Assembly (NCBI GenBank): GCA_964410665.1
Contig: CAYPIE010000006.1
Coordinates: 62,001-126,000, forward strand
Source: CAYPIE01 sp964410665
Lineage (GTDB): Bacteria > Planctomycetota > Planctomycetia > Gemmatales > Gemmataceae
Direction: 5' to 3'
DNA: 64,000 nt
In this document: one piece after another, positions 42,067-51,589 of the stretch
Position numbering within the stretch: position 1 is the first letter of the stretch
Layout: each line of letters opens with the position of its first letter
The notes under the pieces: model-generated
Told to the model about the DNA's origin: nothing
What the model saw: the letters and a program-made list of their open reading frames with translations, nothing else
Database searches by the model: none
Made by a program: the position numbers and the translations under genes

Positions 42067-44931
42067 ATGACACGCTACCTCGTTGGCATCGACCTCGGTA
42101 CCACCAATTCCGCTCTGGCCTATGTGGATCTCAAGTCACAACCCAGTGCCGGGGCTGTCAAGCTACACAGCTTCCCGATTCCCCAGCTGGTCGATGCAGG
42201 AGAGATGGGTGAGCGCTCACTTCTCCCATCATTTTTATATCTACCTGGGCCACATGATCTACCAGCCGGTTCGGTTCGGCTGCCGTGGGACTCTGAAGCC
42301 CACGAGGTGGTTGGAGAGTTTGCCCGACAACAGGGGAGTCGCGTTCCCGGTCGGCAGGTGGCTTCCGCCAAGTCGTGGTTATGTCATGCAGGGGTCGATC
42401 GTACCGCCCCGCTGCTCCCCTGGGGCGGGCCGCCCGATGTACCCCGGTTGTCACCGTTGGAAGTCTCCGCTCGCTATTTGCAGCATCTGGTCGAGGCTTG
42501 GAACCAGGTTCCGAACCGATCGCCGGATGATGACCTGCGTGAACAACCGGTGACCTTGACCGTGCCGGCTTCCTTTGATGACGTTGCGCGGGAATTGACC
42601 ATGCAAGCCGCGCAACAGGCCGGACTCAAAAAGGTGACGCTGCTCGAGGAGCCGCAGGCCGCTTTTTACTGCTGGATGGGGATGAACTCCGCCGATGAGA
42701 TTGGCCGCATGAAACCCGGCATGCGTTGCCTCGTGGTCGATGTCGGTGGTGGTACCAGTGACTTCAGCTTGATTCGGGCTGCCGAGGACCAGGGCGAGCT
42801 GACCTTCGAACGCGAGGCAGTGGGCGACCACCTCTTACTGGGTGGGGACAACATGGACCTTACCCTTGCGCGGATCGTGGAGACGCGACTTGGCAACGTC
42901 CGGCTCGATGCAGCACAATTTAGCCAACTGGTGCAGGCTTGTCGGGCTGCCAAGGAAGCGCTGCTTGCGCCGGAACCACCAGCGGAATATCCCATTACGG
43001 TGGTCGGCCGGGGACGCTCTGTGATCGGGGGCACGCTACACACCAGCATCACCCCCGACGATCTCCGCAACGCCATCTACGATGGCTTTCTGCCAGTGGT
43101 GCAGGTCGACGAACATCCTCAACGCAGTGCACGTGGTGGCTTGCAGGAGATGGGTCTGCCCTATGTCAGCGATCCAGCGATCACACGTCACTTGACCGAG
43201 TTTTTGCATCAACACCTGACGGAGGATGGCCGCCCGGTGCCCCCCGACACCATCTTGTTTAATGGGGGAGTGTTTCAACCAGCCCTGGTGCGTGACCGAC
43301 TGATTGAGGTGATGCGTCACTGGTACGGCCCGAACTGGGAACCGTTGATCCTGAGCAACCCCTCGCTGGACCTGGCGGTTTCGTGGGGCGCGGCCTACGC
43401 CGGCTGGTTAAGACACACCGGTGGACGCCGTATCGGTGGTGGGATTCCGCGCTCCTACTATATTGCGGTGGATACCAGCGCGGAAGCTGGACAAGTCTGC
43501 GAATCTCTCCTAGAGCAAGAACCGGCCAACGCGGACTCGAGGACGGTTTTATGTGTGGTGCCGCGACGGCTTGAGGAAGGCCAGATCATACCTTTGCCAC
43601 AACCCGAGCTGGAACTTGCTCTGGGTGAACCGGTTTCGTTTCCGCTGTTTACCTCCACCGTCCGCGGGGATGACCAGCCGGGCGATCTCCTACAAGTTTC
43701 CCCCGCGCAGCTGATGCAGCTGCCTCCTTTACAGACGATTTTACGTGGCGGGAAACGCGCGGGCACCAAACGTACTCCGGTGACCCTGGAAGCCCGCTGT
43801 ACCGAGATCGGCACCTTGGAACTGTATTGCCTGGCCCGGGACGGCGGGAATCGCTGGCGACTGGAATTCAACGTCCGGGATGTGGTCAAGGAGCCGGCAG
43901 CGCGGCGAGATCGCAGCGAGTCCGAAGAAGCAGAAGCACAAGGACTGGTCGATGTTTTCCCCGAGGAGCAGATTCAACAAGCTGCCTCCGCCATCCGTGG
44001 CTGCTACGATTTAGGTGAAGTCAAACCAACGGAATTGCCCAGAGCTTTAGAGGCCGCCTTCGAGGCAGCGCGCAACGACTGGCCAACCGGGCTGTGCCGC
44101 CGCGTCTGGGAGTATCTTGCCGAAGTCAACGAGCAACGCACCCGCTCCGTGTCGCATCTAAATCGCTGGTACAACTTAGCAGGCTTCAGCCTCCGCCCAG
44201 GTTTCGGCGATTCTCTGGACCGCTATCGCGTCGAATCCTTATGGAAAATGTTGGCCGCTCCGCCCAAAGGGGCCCAGCCCGGCAAAGCTGCTGGGGTCAT
44301 CGAGGGAGGCGCGGATTACTGGATTATGTGGCGTCGGGTGGCGGGAGGCCTGAATCCGAGTCTTCAGCAAAATTTGTTTACTCGTCTTAAGACAATCCTG
44401 CTGGGTGCTCCTGGTAAGAAAGTCCCCAAGCCGAACCCCAATGAACTGGCCGAGATGTGGCGTGCCGCGGCCAGCTTGGAACGCTTGGATGCCAAGACCA
44501 AGGAAGCGCTTGGCAACCAGCTGTTAGGCGCACTGCGACAATCGCCCATCCCAAATTATCTATTTTGGTCCCTGACCCGCCTCGGGACTCGCACCCCGTT
44601 CTACGGACCGCTCAATACCGTCTTGCATCCGCGCATTGTCGAGGGCTGGCTTGAAGACTGCGTCGGCTTTGAACCGACCAATGATCATGAGCGTCTGGGC
44701 TGGGGGTTCTGCCTGGCCCAGCTGGCCCGGATGACTGGCCAACGGGCACTGGACATCGATGACAGCCATCGCAAAACGGTTCGCACCGCCCTGCGCGGCT
44801 CCGACCTCCCGGAAGTCTGGGAGCAAATGGTCACCCAGGTCATCGATCCCGCGGGCGATGACCAAGCACAACTGTTTGGTGAGGCCTTGCCCATAGGCTT
44901 GCGACTCCGATCAGTAGGGGAATCGACGTGA
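42067..44931 (+). CDS. Large Hsp70-family protein with C-terminal extension (DUF3731-like)
   Basis: The protein begins MTRYLVGIDLGTTNSALAYV and carries LLEEPQAAFYCW, CLVVDVGGGTSDFSLI and DTILFNGGVFQP, so an actin/Hsp70 ATPase is present. Insertions make the N-terminal domain longer than in DnaK (to about 470). The rest, to residue 954, holds a beta-rich part and a large helical extension (about 640-930, e.g. RSVSHLNRWYNLAGFSLRPG), seen in a bacterial Hsp70 subfamily with DUF3731. It has no J-domain partner nearby. It is distinct from the short Hsp70 at 7105. Role unknown. Confidence 0.85.
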   Translation: MTRYLVGIDLGTTNSALAYVDLKSQPSAGAVKLHSFPIPQLVDAGEMGERSLLPSFLYLPGPHDLPAGSVRLPWDSEAHEVVGEFARQQGSRVPGRQVASAKSWLCHAGVDRTAPLLPWGGPPDVPRLSPLEVSARYLQHLVEAWNQVPNRSPDDDLREQPVTLTVPASFDDVARELTMQAAQQAGLKKVTLLEEPQAAFYCWMGMNSADEIGRMKPGMRCLVVDVGGGTSDFSLIRAAEDQGELTFEREAVGDHLLLGGDNMDLTLARIVETRLGNVRLDAAQFSQLVQACRAAKEALLAPEPPAEYPITVVGRGRSVIGGTLHTSITPDDLRNAIYDGFLPVVQVDEHPQRSARGGLQEMGLPYVSDPAITRHLTEFLHQHLTEDGRPVPPDTILFNGGVFQPALVRDRLIEVMRHWYGPNWEPLILSNPSLDLAVSWGAAYAGWLRHTGGRRIGGGIPRSYYIAVDTSAEAGQVCESLLEQEPANADSRTVLCVVPRRLEEGQIIPLPQPELELALGEPVSFPLFTSTVRGDDQPGDLLQVSPAQLMQLPPLQTILRGGKRAGTKRTPVTLEARCTEIGTLELYCLARDGGNRWRLEFNVRDVVKEPAARRDRSESEEAEAQGLVDVFPEEQIQQAASAIRGCYDLGEVKPTELPRALEAAFEAARNDWPTGLCRRVWEYLAEVNEQRTRSVSHLNRWYNLAGFSLRPGFGDSLDRYRVESLWKMLAAPPKGAQPGKAAGVIEGGADYWIMWRRVAGGLNPSLQQNLFTRLKTILLGAPGKKVPKPNPNELAEMWRAAASLERLDAKTKEALGNQLLGALRQSPIPNYLFWSLTRLGTRTPFYGPLNTVLHPRIVEGWLEDCVGFEPTNDHERLGWGFCLAQLARMTGQRALDIDDSHRKTVRTALRGSDLPEVWEQMVTQVIDPAGDDQAQLFGEALPIGLRLRSVGEST

Positions 44932-44979
44932 GTCTCTGCCGGATCGATCTCCATCATCCTGCCCCGGAGAGAAGGATGT

Positions 44980-45927
44980 ATGATTAGCCAGTTTGCCATG
45001 CTGGCCAGTGGATCCAGTGGCAATAGCGGTTTTGTTCGTGTTGGTCTCCAGGGCGTCCTGATCGACATCGGACTAGGGCCTCGCATGCTGGCCAGCCGAC
45101 TGGCCTCATTAGGCTTGACCTGGAACCATGTCCATGCAGTCATTCTGACGCACACGCATGGTGACCACTGCAAGGAAGCAACCCTAGCACATCTACGGCA
45201 AAAAAAGATTCCGATCTTTTGTCATCCTGATCATCACCGTCGTTTAAGTTACTGGAGTGACGCTTACCCGGGGTTACGAGCTGCAGGGTTGTTGTGTGAT
45301 TATCGGGTTGATGCCCCTTTTCGACCCATCCCGGGTTTAAGCTGTCTGGCCATCCCGGTGTCGCACGATTGTGATCCGACCTTCGCTTTTCGGCTGGACG
45401 GCGCAAACGGATTGTTTGGGCCCGCCTGGTCGCTTGGCTATCTCTGCGATCTAGGCACCTGGGATCAGGCCATTGTCGAAGCCGTTCACGCGGTGGATGT
45501 CTTGGCGCTCGAGTTCAATCATGATGCAGAGATGGAGCGACGGAGTCCTCGCCCGCGTCATTTGGTCGAACGGGTGTTGAGCAACCGAGGTCATCTTTCG
45601 AACCGGCAAGCAGCCGCGTTTCTTGCGGCTTGGTTACGCCAGGCCACTCTGCCTTCACTACGGCACCTCGTGCAATTGCATCTAAGTCGTCAATGTAATC
45701 GCCCGGCTTTGGCGGTGGATGCTGCTCGGCAAGTCTTGCGCGAGTATCGAGTCGATTCCCGGATTCACACAGCTGCTCAGCAATTTGCCAGTAGTTTGAT
45801 CCCCCTGGATACCGCGCCGTCCAGGCCGCCTCGCCCCACGGGACCACGAGGATCCGACCGGCGCACGCGGATCTTGCCACCTCGTTTGCCCGGACTCGGA
45901 CCGGAAGAAAACATAGAAGCTAGGTAA
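44980..45927 (+). CDS. WalJ/YycJ-type metallo-beta-lactamase-fold hydrolase
   Basis: The protein starts MISQFAMLASGSSGNS and has the zinc signature LTHTHGDHCKEA, then IPVSHDCDPT, YLCDLGTWDQ and ALEFNHDAEM, with the final His in LHLSRQCNRP. This pattern fits the WalJ (YycJ) family, a DNA-processing 5' exonuclease group associated with repair and WalRK loci. A Pro/Arg-rich tail of about 35 residues follows. It begins 48 bp after the large Hsp70. Confidence 0.85.
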   Translation: MISQFAMLASGSSGNSGFVRVGLQGVLIDIGLGPRMLASRLASLGLTWNHVHAVILTHTHGDHCKEATLAHLRQKKIPIFCHPDHHRRLSYWSDAYPGLRAAGLLCDYRVDAPFRPIPGLSCLAIPVSHDCDPTFAFRLDGANGLFGPAWSLGYLCDLGTWDQAIVEAVHAVDVLALEFNHDAEMERRSPRPRHLVERVLSNRGHLSNRQAAAFLAAWLRQATLPSLRHLVQLHLSRQCNRPALAVDAARQVLREYRVDSRIHTAAQQFASSLIPLDTAPSRPPRPTGPRGSDRRTRILPPRLPGLGPEENIEAR

Positions 45928-46076
45928 AACTTGCTGGTCCTGCGAGCTTAGCCAGGAATCACAATCGCAGCTAATGTGCAAAACCTGCCGGGACGCCCTA
46001 AGATCAGCCGAATGGGAATAGCGGAGGAACCATCAGGTCAGAGTCTTCTTCTGACCCTTCCGCGAGGAACCATCCC

Positions 46077-47096
46077 ATGAAGCGACGAATCGTAGCCACC
46101 CTGATGCTCGGACTCGCCTTCGTCAGTGGCACGAAGGCACAAGAGGCTCCCCTCACTGTGCAAGTACCTCTGAGCATGGAAGCCCCTTCGCCTTACTCGG
46201 AAGGAAGTGTGGCTCCCCCAGCTCCCCCAGCTCCCACGCCGATCCCAGATCCGGCCGCGGCATGTTCGAATTGGGTGCCCTGTGCACCCTGCCCCACACC
46301 AACCCCGTGTACCCCTTGTCTCATCCCGGAATGCGCCCCGCATTGTTACCCGGAAATGGGCAAAATATGCGGCCATTGTTCAAAGTGTACTTCCCAACCT
46401 TGTCCTAATAAACCGAGAGCGTCCAGAAGACTTTTCGACTGGAGCCTCGATGACTGGAACCCTGGTGAAAAACTCGGGGGCCATCTCGGCGGAAAAGACT
46501 GGTCTCGACTCAAAGGCTGGTTCACTTACCGGCCGCAGTATATTGCTTGCTGGAAACCGACCCCCTCGCCATACCTGCCCCCGCTCTACCAGTACTTCAC
46601 TTGCTACCCGCAGAAAAAGCCGAACCCGACCCTGTGTCAGAATTGCAAGGGTAAGCTCAAAGACAAACTCCGCAACAAGATTCAAAGTATCTCTTGGGAG
46701 CGTCCCGTGCGCAGCCAACCCTGCCAAACTTGCGGCCGGGGCGAGAGCCAGTGTCCCAATTGCGGCTCCTGTGTCGATTGTTCATTCCGGGGAGGTGCTC
46801 GTCCGGGATGGTTGGGGATCTGGCGGCGTTCCTGGGACCCCTATCCTCCTCCTTGTGCGACGGGACGGATGAACTGTCCTCAAGTGACCCCCGATGCCGC
46901 GGGAGTACCCGGCCAGGTACAACCCGAGGCACAAGCGCCCTCGCAAGTACCCGTACCTGGATTTCAGCCTGGAGCTCCCGCTCCACAACCGGAAGCCCCA
47001 GCCACCGAAAAGGAAGGCAAGCGGATACCGGTCGGCTTGCCAGCCAGCTACCGACCCCGTGTTGCGGTATCCCTCGACCGGCCTGGACATCGTTAA
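46077..47096 (+). CDS. Cysteine- and proline-rich secreted protein
   Basis: The 339-residue product has a signal peptide (MKRRIVATLMLGLAFVSGTKA) and about 23 Cys, arranged in two clusters: CSNWVPCAPCPTPTPCTPC onward near residue 62-112, and CQNCKG ... CQTCGRGESQCPNCGSCVDC near 185-235. Pro runs flank them and the last 80 residues are Pro/Gln/Ala-rich. Repeated C-x2-C spacing suggests metal binding or disulfide cross-linking. Planctomycete envelopes are known for Cys/Pro-rich proteins, so a wall role is possible. No family recognised. Confidence 0.75.
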   Translation: MKRRIVATLMLGLAFVSGTKAQEAPLTVQVPLSMEAPSPYSEGSVAPPAPPAPTPIPDPAAACSNWVPCAPCPTPTPCTPCLIPECAPHCYPEMGKICGHCSKCTSQPCPNKPRASRRLFDWSLDDWNPGEKLGGHLGGKDWSRLKGWFTYRPQYIACWKPTPSPYLPPLYQYFTCYPQKKPNPTLCQNCKGKLKDKLRNKIQSISWERPVRSQPCQTCGRGESQCPNCGSCVDCSFRGGARPGWLGIWRRSWDPYPPPCATGRMNCPQVTPDAAGVPGQVQPEAQAPSQVPVPGFQPGAPAPQPEAPATEKEGKRIPVGLPASYRPRVAVSLDRPGHR

Positions 47097-47125
47097 TGCG
47101 TGTTTGGGCCAGACTCTACCCCGGA

Positions 47126-47153
47126 GGCGGCTTTATTCAAACCAAAAGCCGCC
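47126..47153. terminator. Bidirectional hairpin between convergent genes
   Basis: GGCGGCTTT and AAAGCCGCC enclose ten bases. It lies 30 bp after the Cys-rich gene and includes the stop codon region of the ADP-ribosylglycohydrolase. A/T-rich bases at the loop-proximal end and symmetry suggest termination from both sides. Confidence 0.5.
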
Positions 47154-48071
47154 CAGTTTCTGGTTCGGTTTGGGCGTCGCCTCGGCTAGACGATCGGATA
47201 ATGCTCGGATGGTGTCGACCATCACCAACTGCTCGAGCCAGTGCGAAGGAATCCCCGATTCCCCATAATATGCACCGGCAAGCTGACCACAGATCGCCGC
47301 GGTGGTGTCGGCGTCTTGGCCCAGATTGGTTGCCTGCAGAATTGCATCCTCAAAGCCCCGTGCCCGTCGAAAACACCATAGTGCCGCCTCCAGGCTGTGC
47401 ACGACATAACCCGACCCGCTGATCTCCTCCTCGTCCTTGGTGCGGTAATCGCCCCGGGCTATTCCCAAGATCTTCTCACAAGTGAGCTCACTCACTCCAT
47501 GGTCGAACAAAATGCGTTGCTTGCTCGCACCCGCCAACGCGTGAAACACCATCCCGGCCAACAGCCGACAGGCCTCCAGACACTCCGCCGTACCGTGGGT
47601 TGTCCGTGAACTGTCCGCGCCCATCTGCAGCGTCTGACTCCAGTCCGGATAGAAGAACATCGGCACCGGCGCGAGCCGCATAATCGAGCCATTCCCCGCC
47701 GACCGAGGATCGGTGGAACCACTCCAGGGATCCCCGGTGTGCTGAAAGCGTCGCAGTGCGGCAGAGACGGTATTCCCGATGTCGAAGCAGTGGCCTGTGC
47801 TGCTGAAATAGCCTTCGTCGACCCATTGACAATAGCGTTGCATCTGGTCGTGGGCGTCGAAGCGACCACACTCAGTTAAGCTAGCCGCCAGACACAATGC
47901 CATGGAGGTGTCATCCGTCCACGCACCCGGAGGTAGCCGAAAGACACCACCCCCCACCATATCGGTCACCGGCGGGAAGGTTCCCCGGCTGCAAAATTCC
48001 ACCGTGGTCCCGACGGCATCTCCACAGGCAAGGCCCAGCAAACAGCCGCGAAATCGATCTCGATCAGTCAT
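47133..48071 (-). CDS. ADP-ribosylglycohydrolase (DraG family)
   Basis: DraG-type enzymes remove ADP-ribose from modified proteins or nucleic acids, or cleave related N-glycosides. Family marks are GCLLGLACGDAVGTTVEF, GAWTDDTSMALCLA (metal-binding TDDT) near residue 50, and ATNLGQDADTTAAICGQLAG (second metal site GxDxDT) near 255. The 312-residue length is normal. No ADP-ribosyltransferase is visible nearby, so the target is unknown. The last codons lie in a hairpin. Confidence 0.9.
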   Translation of the reverse strand: MTDRDRFRGCLLGLACGDAVGTTVEFCSRGTFPPVTDMVGGGVFRLPPGAWTDDTSMALCLAASLTECGRFDAHDQMQRYCQWVDEGYFSSTGHCFDIGNTVSAALRRFQHTGDPWSGSTDPRSAGNGSIMRLAPVPMFFYPDWSQTLQMGADSSRTTHGTAECLEACRLLAGMVFHALAGASKQRILFDHGVSELTCEKILGIARGDYRTKDEEEISGSGYVVHSLEAALWCFRRARGFEDAILQATNLGQDADTTAAICGQLAGAYYGESGIPSHWLEQLVMVDTIRALSDRLAEATPKPNQKLGGFWFE

Positions 48072-48138
48072 GGTGACCTATGGGTGGCACGGAACAATTC
48101 TCCACAACGACTTGGAGCATCCAAGTCCTTGCCAAAGC

Positions 48139-49536
48139 CTACCTCGCTTTTACGATTGCTGCCACCCAGTTGCCTCCCTCGGGGGCGGTAAGCGGTCGCT
48201 TCCCGGCTCCATCGATCGATTGTTGCGGGCCCCAGTTACCGGTCGCGATCTCGATCCAATAGATTTGCAGCTCGCCCGCGACGTCCGACAGATCGACCCG
48301 GACTGTTCCGCCCTTGGGCAGATACAGGACATAGGAGTGTCCCGGTCTCGCGGCCAAGTAGGCCTGGTTTGGCAGACGCTCAGCGACGAGTCGATTGGCT
48401 GGTTTGACAGTCCACAAAGGAATCTTGGCCTCAAGCTTGCGTGCGGCTTGGATACACGCTACTGCCTTGTGATTGAGGCCAAGCCCTGATGGTGGTCGGT
48501 GGAAACGGATAGAAGCCGCGCCGGCCAGCAAATGGCGCCAGAAGCGTTCGATCGCGTCCTGGTCGGAGTGGCCGAACTTATTCCCGTCCGCACCATAAGT
48601 CTTGGTGGTGTTGATCGGACGTGGCTGTTTCGCGAGGTAGCGGCGGACATAGAAAAAATTGTCCCAATGTTCCTGGCCACGTTTGTGATTGTTCTGGGAG
48701 ACATCGACAAAATCATACAATTCGGGATGATCGAAGGTCCGCTTGTGCCGCTTCGCCGTTAAGTCCCAGTCGTCCCACATCTCGGTAACTTGGATCGACT
48801 TCCCAACGGAGTTGGCCTGGCGTTTGAGATATGCGGCCCAATAACGTCCCCATTCCTCCTCTGCCTTGGTCTCGTTGTCGATGCAATACAATACGTGATC
48901 ATATCTAAGTGTATTTTCAAGCAGCTTATCGACGAAGCGTTGCTGGTACGGCAAGACGACGAGGTTGTTCTGTTGTCGCGTTGTCGTGAAAAAGAAAGGC
49001 TGTTCGTTTTGACTGGGATGCTTGGGATAGCGTTTGGCGAAGCCGGATTCTTCGTAGGTATAATTGATATTATTTTTTGGATTATATGGGTGGCGTTGCC
49101 AGTGGTTCTCACCCCCTTTGTCGGTATAATCAAAGCGATCCCATAGCTCGATTTGAACTACAATGGAACGCTTGTGCGTTTCACGTAGCATGCGTTCAAA
49201 GCGGGCCCAGTAGGCGGGGTTCCAAGCTTCCAGGTCATACTTGCCATCGGCACGCTGGGCGTAAGGGTAGAGCTCAAAGCCCTTGTCACGGCGGTCGCTC
49301 ATGGTGTTGCGGATCACGTTCCCGCCGGCGGCAGCAAGGCGGTCGAGGTGCGCAATGAGCATTTCTTTCGGCCACTGGAACAGATTGTCATCGTTGCTGC
49401 CACCCAGAAGCAGGATAGGTTTCCCATGGTAACTCCAATACCATTGGTTGTTCTCCCACGGCTTCAAGCCTGGCTCTGTACCGTTGCAGGTATCGATGCA
49501 GATCAAGCAAGCAACAAGCGTCCCTGTACGCAGCAT
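48139..49536 (-). CDS. Secreted glycoside-hydrolase-like TIM-barrel protein
   Basis: The 465-residue protein starts with a hydrophobic leader (MLRTGTLVACLICIDTC) and has GKPILLLGGSNDDNLFQWP, AAAGGNVIRNTMSDRRDKG and VLYCIDNETKAEEEWGRYWA, which resemble the beta/alpha-barrel proteins grouped with DUF4038/DUF6298 glycosidases in planctomycetes. NET in the last motif is a candidate acid position. The final 100 residues look like a small beta domain (YVLYLPKGGTVRVDLSD). Substrate unknown. A short AT-rich patch lies near 49060-49090. Confidence 0.6.
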   Translation of the reverse strand: MLRTGTLVACLICIDTCNGTEPGLKPWENNQWYWSYHGKPILLLGGSNDDNLFQWPKEMLIAHLDRLAAAGGNVIRNTMSDRRDKGFELYPYAQRADGKYDLEAWNPAYWARFERMLRETHKRSIVVQIELWDRFDYTDKGGENHWQRHPYNPKNNINYTYEESGFAKRYPKHPSQNEQPFFFTTTRQQNNLVVLPYQQRFVDKLLENTLRYDHVLYCIDNETKAEEEWGRYWAAYLKRQANSVGKSIQVTEMWDDWDLTAKRHKRTFDHPELYDFVDVSQNNHKRGQEHWDNFFYVRRYLAKQPRPINTTKTYGADGNKFGHSDQDAIERFWRHLLAGAASIRFHRPPSGLGLNHKAVACIQAARKLEAKIPLWTVKPANRLVAERLPNQAYLAARPGHSYVLYLPKGGTVRVDLSDVAGELQIYWIEIATGNWGPQQSIDGAGKRPLTAPEGGNWVAAIVKAR

Positions 49537-49624
49537 GCTTCCACCTCTTCTCGCCGAGCGATGAGCTTTCGATCACCTCGCTCTGAGTATGCCGGTGGAA
49601 TAGATGGGCTGCAAGTACGAAGCC

Positions 49625-50017
49625 TTAGTCCTGCCACCAGACCCGCCAGGGTATGACGAAGGGTAAAATGATGACCCAGACCAGGAAGAACACAGCGACT
49701 CCCCCTGGCACACTCTGTCCACGACCACTGAACAACGCTGACAAAATCACCACCAGAAGCCAAAGTGCTTTGTAGCCCAGCTGGATGACCAACACGCCGA
49801 GCATCGGTCGCGGGTAGACCAGGCCGATTCCAGACAACACCGCAATCACCAGCCAGAAACTATCGACAATGCCTAACCTCGCCGAAGCCTCCGCGGTCCC
49901 TGAGAAGAGCAGTCGCATGGTGAACACGGGGGCAAAAAGAGTCAGGCCGCCGACGACGCCGGCGACCAGAACGTTCGCGGCACAAAGGAGCCTTACCACG
50001 AGCCATGAGGACTCCAT
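49625..50017 (-). CDS. Small membrane protein, four predicted helices
   Basis: The 130-residue protein has hydrophobic segments at about 5-30, 40-60, 65-90 and 105-125 (for example LVIAVLSGIGLVYPRP and AVFFLVWVIILPFVIPW). No family recognised. The ATG at 50017 follows AAGGA by five bases; longer starts at 50038 and 50110 are possible. It sits between a TIM-barrel isomerase and a glycosidase-like gene on the same strand. Confidence 0.5.
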   Translation of the reverse strand: MESSWLVVRLLCAANVLVAGVVGGLTLFAPVFTMRLLFSGTAEASARLGIVDSFWLVIAVLSGIGLVYPRPMLGVLVIQLGYKALWLLVVILSALFSGRGQSVPGGVAVFFLVWVIILPFVIPWRVWWQD

Positions 50018-50129
50018 TCGGATCCTTGCTGATGACATTGGTGCGGAGCCAGAAGTTGGATTTCGCATCCCCCCAAGCGTGATATCCAGGCCAATCACCG
50101 AATACAGCAAACCTCTGGGTATGTTCAGG

Positions 50130-51038
50130 TTACCCGAAGATCTTCCTTACCGCGGCCACACTTTGCCGATGGGCCGTGGTGGCCCCCAGAGTCTTGGGGC
50201 TCTTGGCTTCGACGGCTTGCTCCAGGACGACATGGACCTGTTCGGGCGACATGTCGCGTACCCGAGTGTAGTCGATGTCACCCGTGCCGAAGGTTTCTTG
50301 CCAAATGCCTGCTCGAGATTGGCGTAGATGAAACTCAACGATCCGGTCAGTGTACAGCTTGATGCAATCAAACAGGGCGACACTGGAATCGCCTGCGCCA
50401 CGAAAGATCCAGTGCGCATCCAGGCATAGGTGGACATTCTCGGGGTCGGTTCCCAACATCATGTGGTGAAACTCGCGGGCCGACTTACGCATCTCAGCAT
50501 CATGGTTATGATAGGCCAGGGTGATATTTCGTTGTCGCAGCGCTCTACCGAGGGCATTCAGGTTGTTCGCTTGAAGGATGAGTTGCGCATCCGTCTTGTT
50601 TTCGTTCCCACCCCAACGCAGGGGCGTCGGGTTGATCACAGCGATGCGGGTGCCAACGCCCGCACACGCTTCGAGGGTCTTGACCGCATTGGTGATCGCC
50701 GCCTCGGCCTTTGTAGTATCATGCAGCAAAACATTCATATATACCGAGCGCATCTCCAGGCCATGCTGTTTTAGCAGCGGCAACAGTCTCATTACCTGCT
50801 CCGGGTTGGACAGCCCCGGTTCATAACCATCCAGCCCCGCCTTGACCACCTCGGCAAGGTTGGCCTCAAGGTTCTCCTCCCAGTTCTTCCCTTCGCGACG
50901 GTAGAAAGTGCCCCAGGGGTAGGAGTTGGTGGCCAAGTGGCGAAGCTGAAGCCCATCGTCCGCGATTACTGCGGTGGCGAACGGGGTAGTCGAGGCCTGA
51001 GCCAGAAAGCCCCGTCGGGTGAGCGGTTCGAGTGGCAT
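50130..51038 (-). CDS. Sugar-phosphate isomerase/epimerase (xylose-isomerase-like TIM barrel)
   Basis: The 302-residue protein begins with a TRRGFL Tat-type signal. The TIM-barrel body contains VKAGLDGYEPGLSNP, ITLAYHNHDAEM (metal-ligand His/Glu region), VHLCLDAHWIFRGAG and IVEFHLRQSRAGIW, as in the AP2Ec/IolE-like superfamily. Enzymes here isomerise or epimerise sugars, or dehydrate inositols. Tat-exported versions are common in planctomycetes; the substrate cannot be read from sequence. Confidence 0.8.
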   Translation of the reverse strand: MPLEPLTRRGFLAQASTTPFATAVIADDGLQLRHLATNSYPWGTFYRREGKNWEENLEANLAEVVKAGLDGYEPGLSNPEQVMRLLPLLKQHGLEMRSVYMNVLLHDTTKAEAAITNAVKTLEACAGVGTRIAVINPTPLRWGGNENKTDAQLILQANNLNALGRALRQRNITLAYHNHDAEMRKSAREFHHMMLGTDPENVHLCLDAHWIFRGAGDSSVALFDCIKLYTDRIVEFHLRQSRAGIWQETFGTGDIDYTRVRDMSPEQVHVVLEQAVEAKSPKTLGATTAHRQSVAAVRKIFG

Positions 51039-51589
51039 GCTTAGACTCCTTGAACAACGTCGGCACCACGAGCTGCGTCAATTTGCTGGCAATTTTACCG
51101 GTTATCGGCGCCGCTTCCAGCGGCTAGTTGCGGCTCGGGGTCGGTCAAGGATGCAGATCCGCTTCCAATCATCCAATCACCAAACTCGCTTCGTTGCGCG
51201 ATTGGGGATCGTTCGCGTTCCATTGCTCAGTGGTCCAGGTTGCGCCAGCAATGTGCCCATCGGAGCAACTTGGGGAACCGTGACCTTTCTTGCGCCCGGA
51301 CTGGAAGATAACTCAGAAGTTTAGGATCGACGCCCGCCTGATCTGGACAAGTTCCCCGGGCTCGGGAACCCTCAGAGTTGTAGCCTTCCAAAGGCAGCGG
51401 AAGCGCTCGACTTCGAAGGCGACCTCGTCGAGACGCACTTATTCGCGGCGAAAAAGGCATAGGATGCAGGGGATTTGACCGCGGCAGGGGCGAAACGCCA
51501 CCTGCCGGTTGCCGTGCCTCAGCAGCCGGAGCGAGCTGGTCAGGCCTTGGGGGAGCGCGCTTCCCAGGCCACGGGTCCACATTCTTAAT
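51039..51589. other. Intergenic region, 551 bp, nothing recognised
   Basis: Short frames on both strands (for example 51227-51580 minus) have no recognisable motif and biased, Arg/Pro-rich composition typical of spurious frames in GC-rich DNA. A small hairpin, GGCAGG ... CCTGCC, lies at about 51483-51505. It may be a remnant or contain the isomerase promoter. Confidence 0.45.

Noticed and set aside
51227..51580. 117-codon minus-strand frame in the large gap
   Set aside because: Arg/Pro/Ser-rich with no motif, no ribosome site; typical spurious frame in GC-rich DNA.
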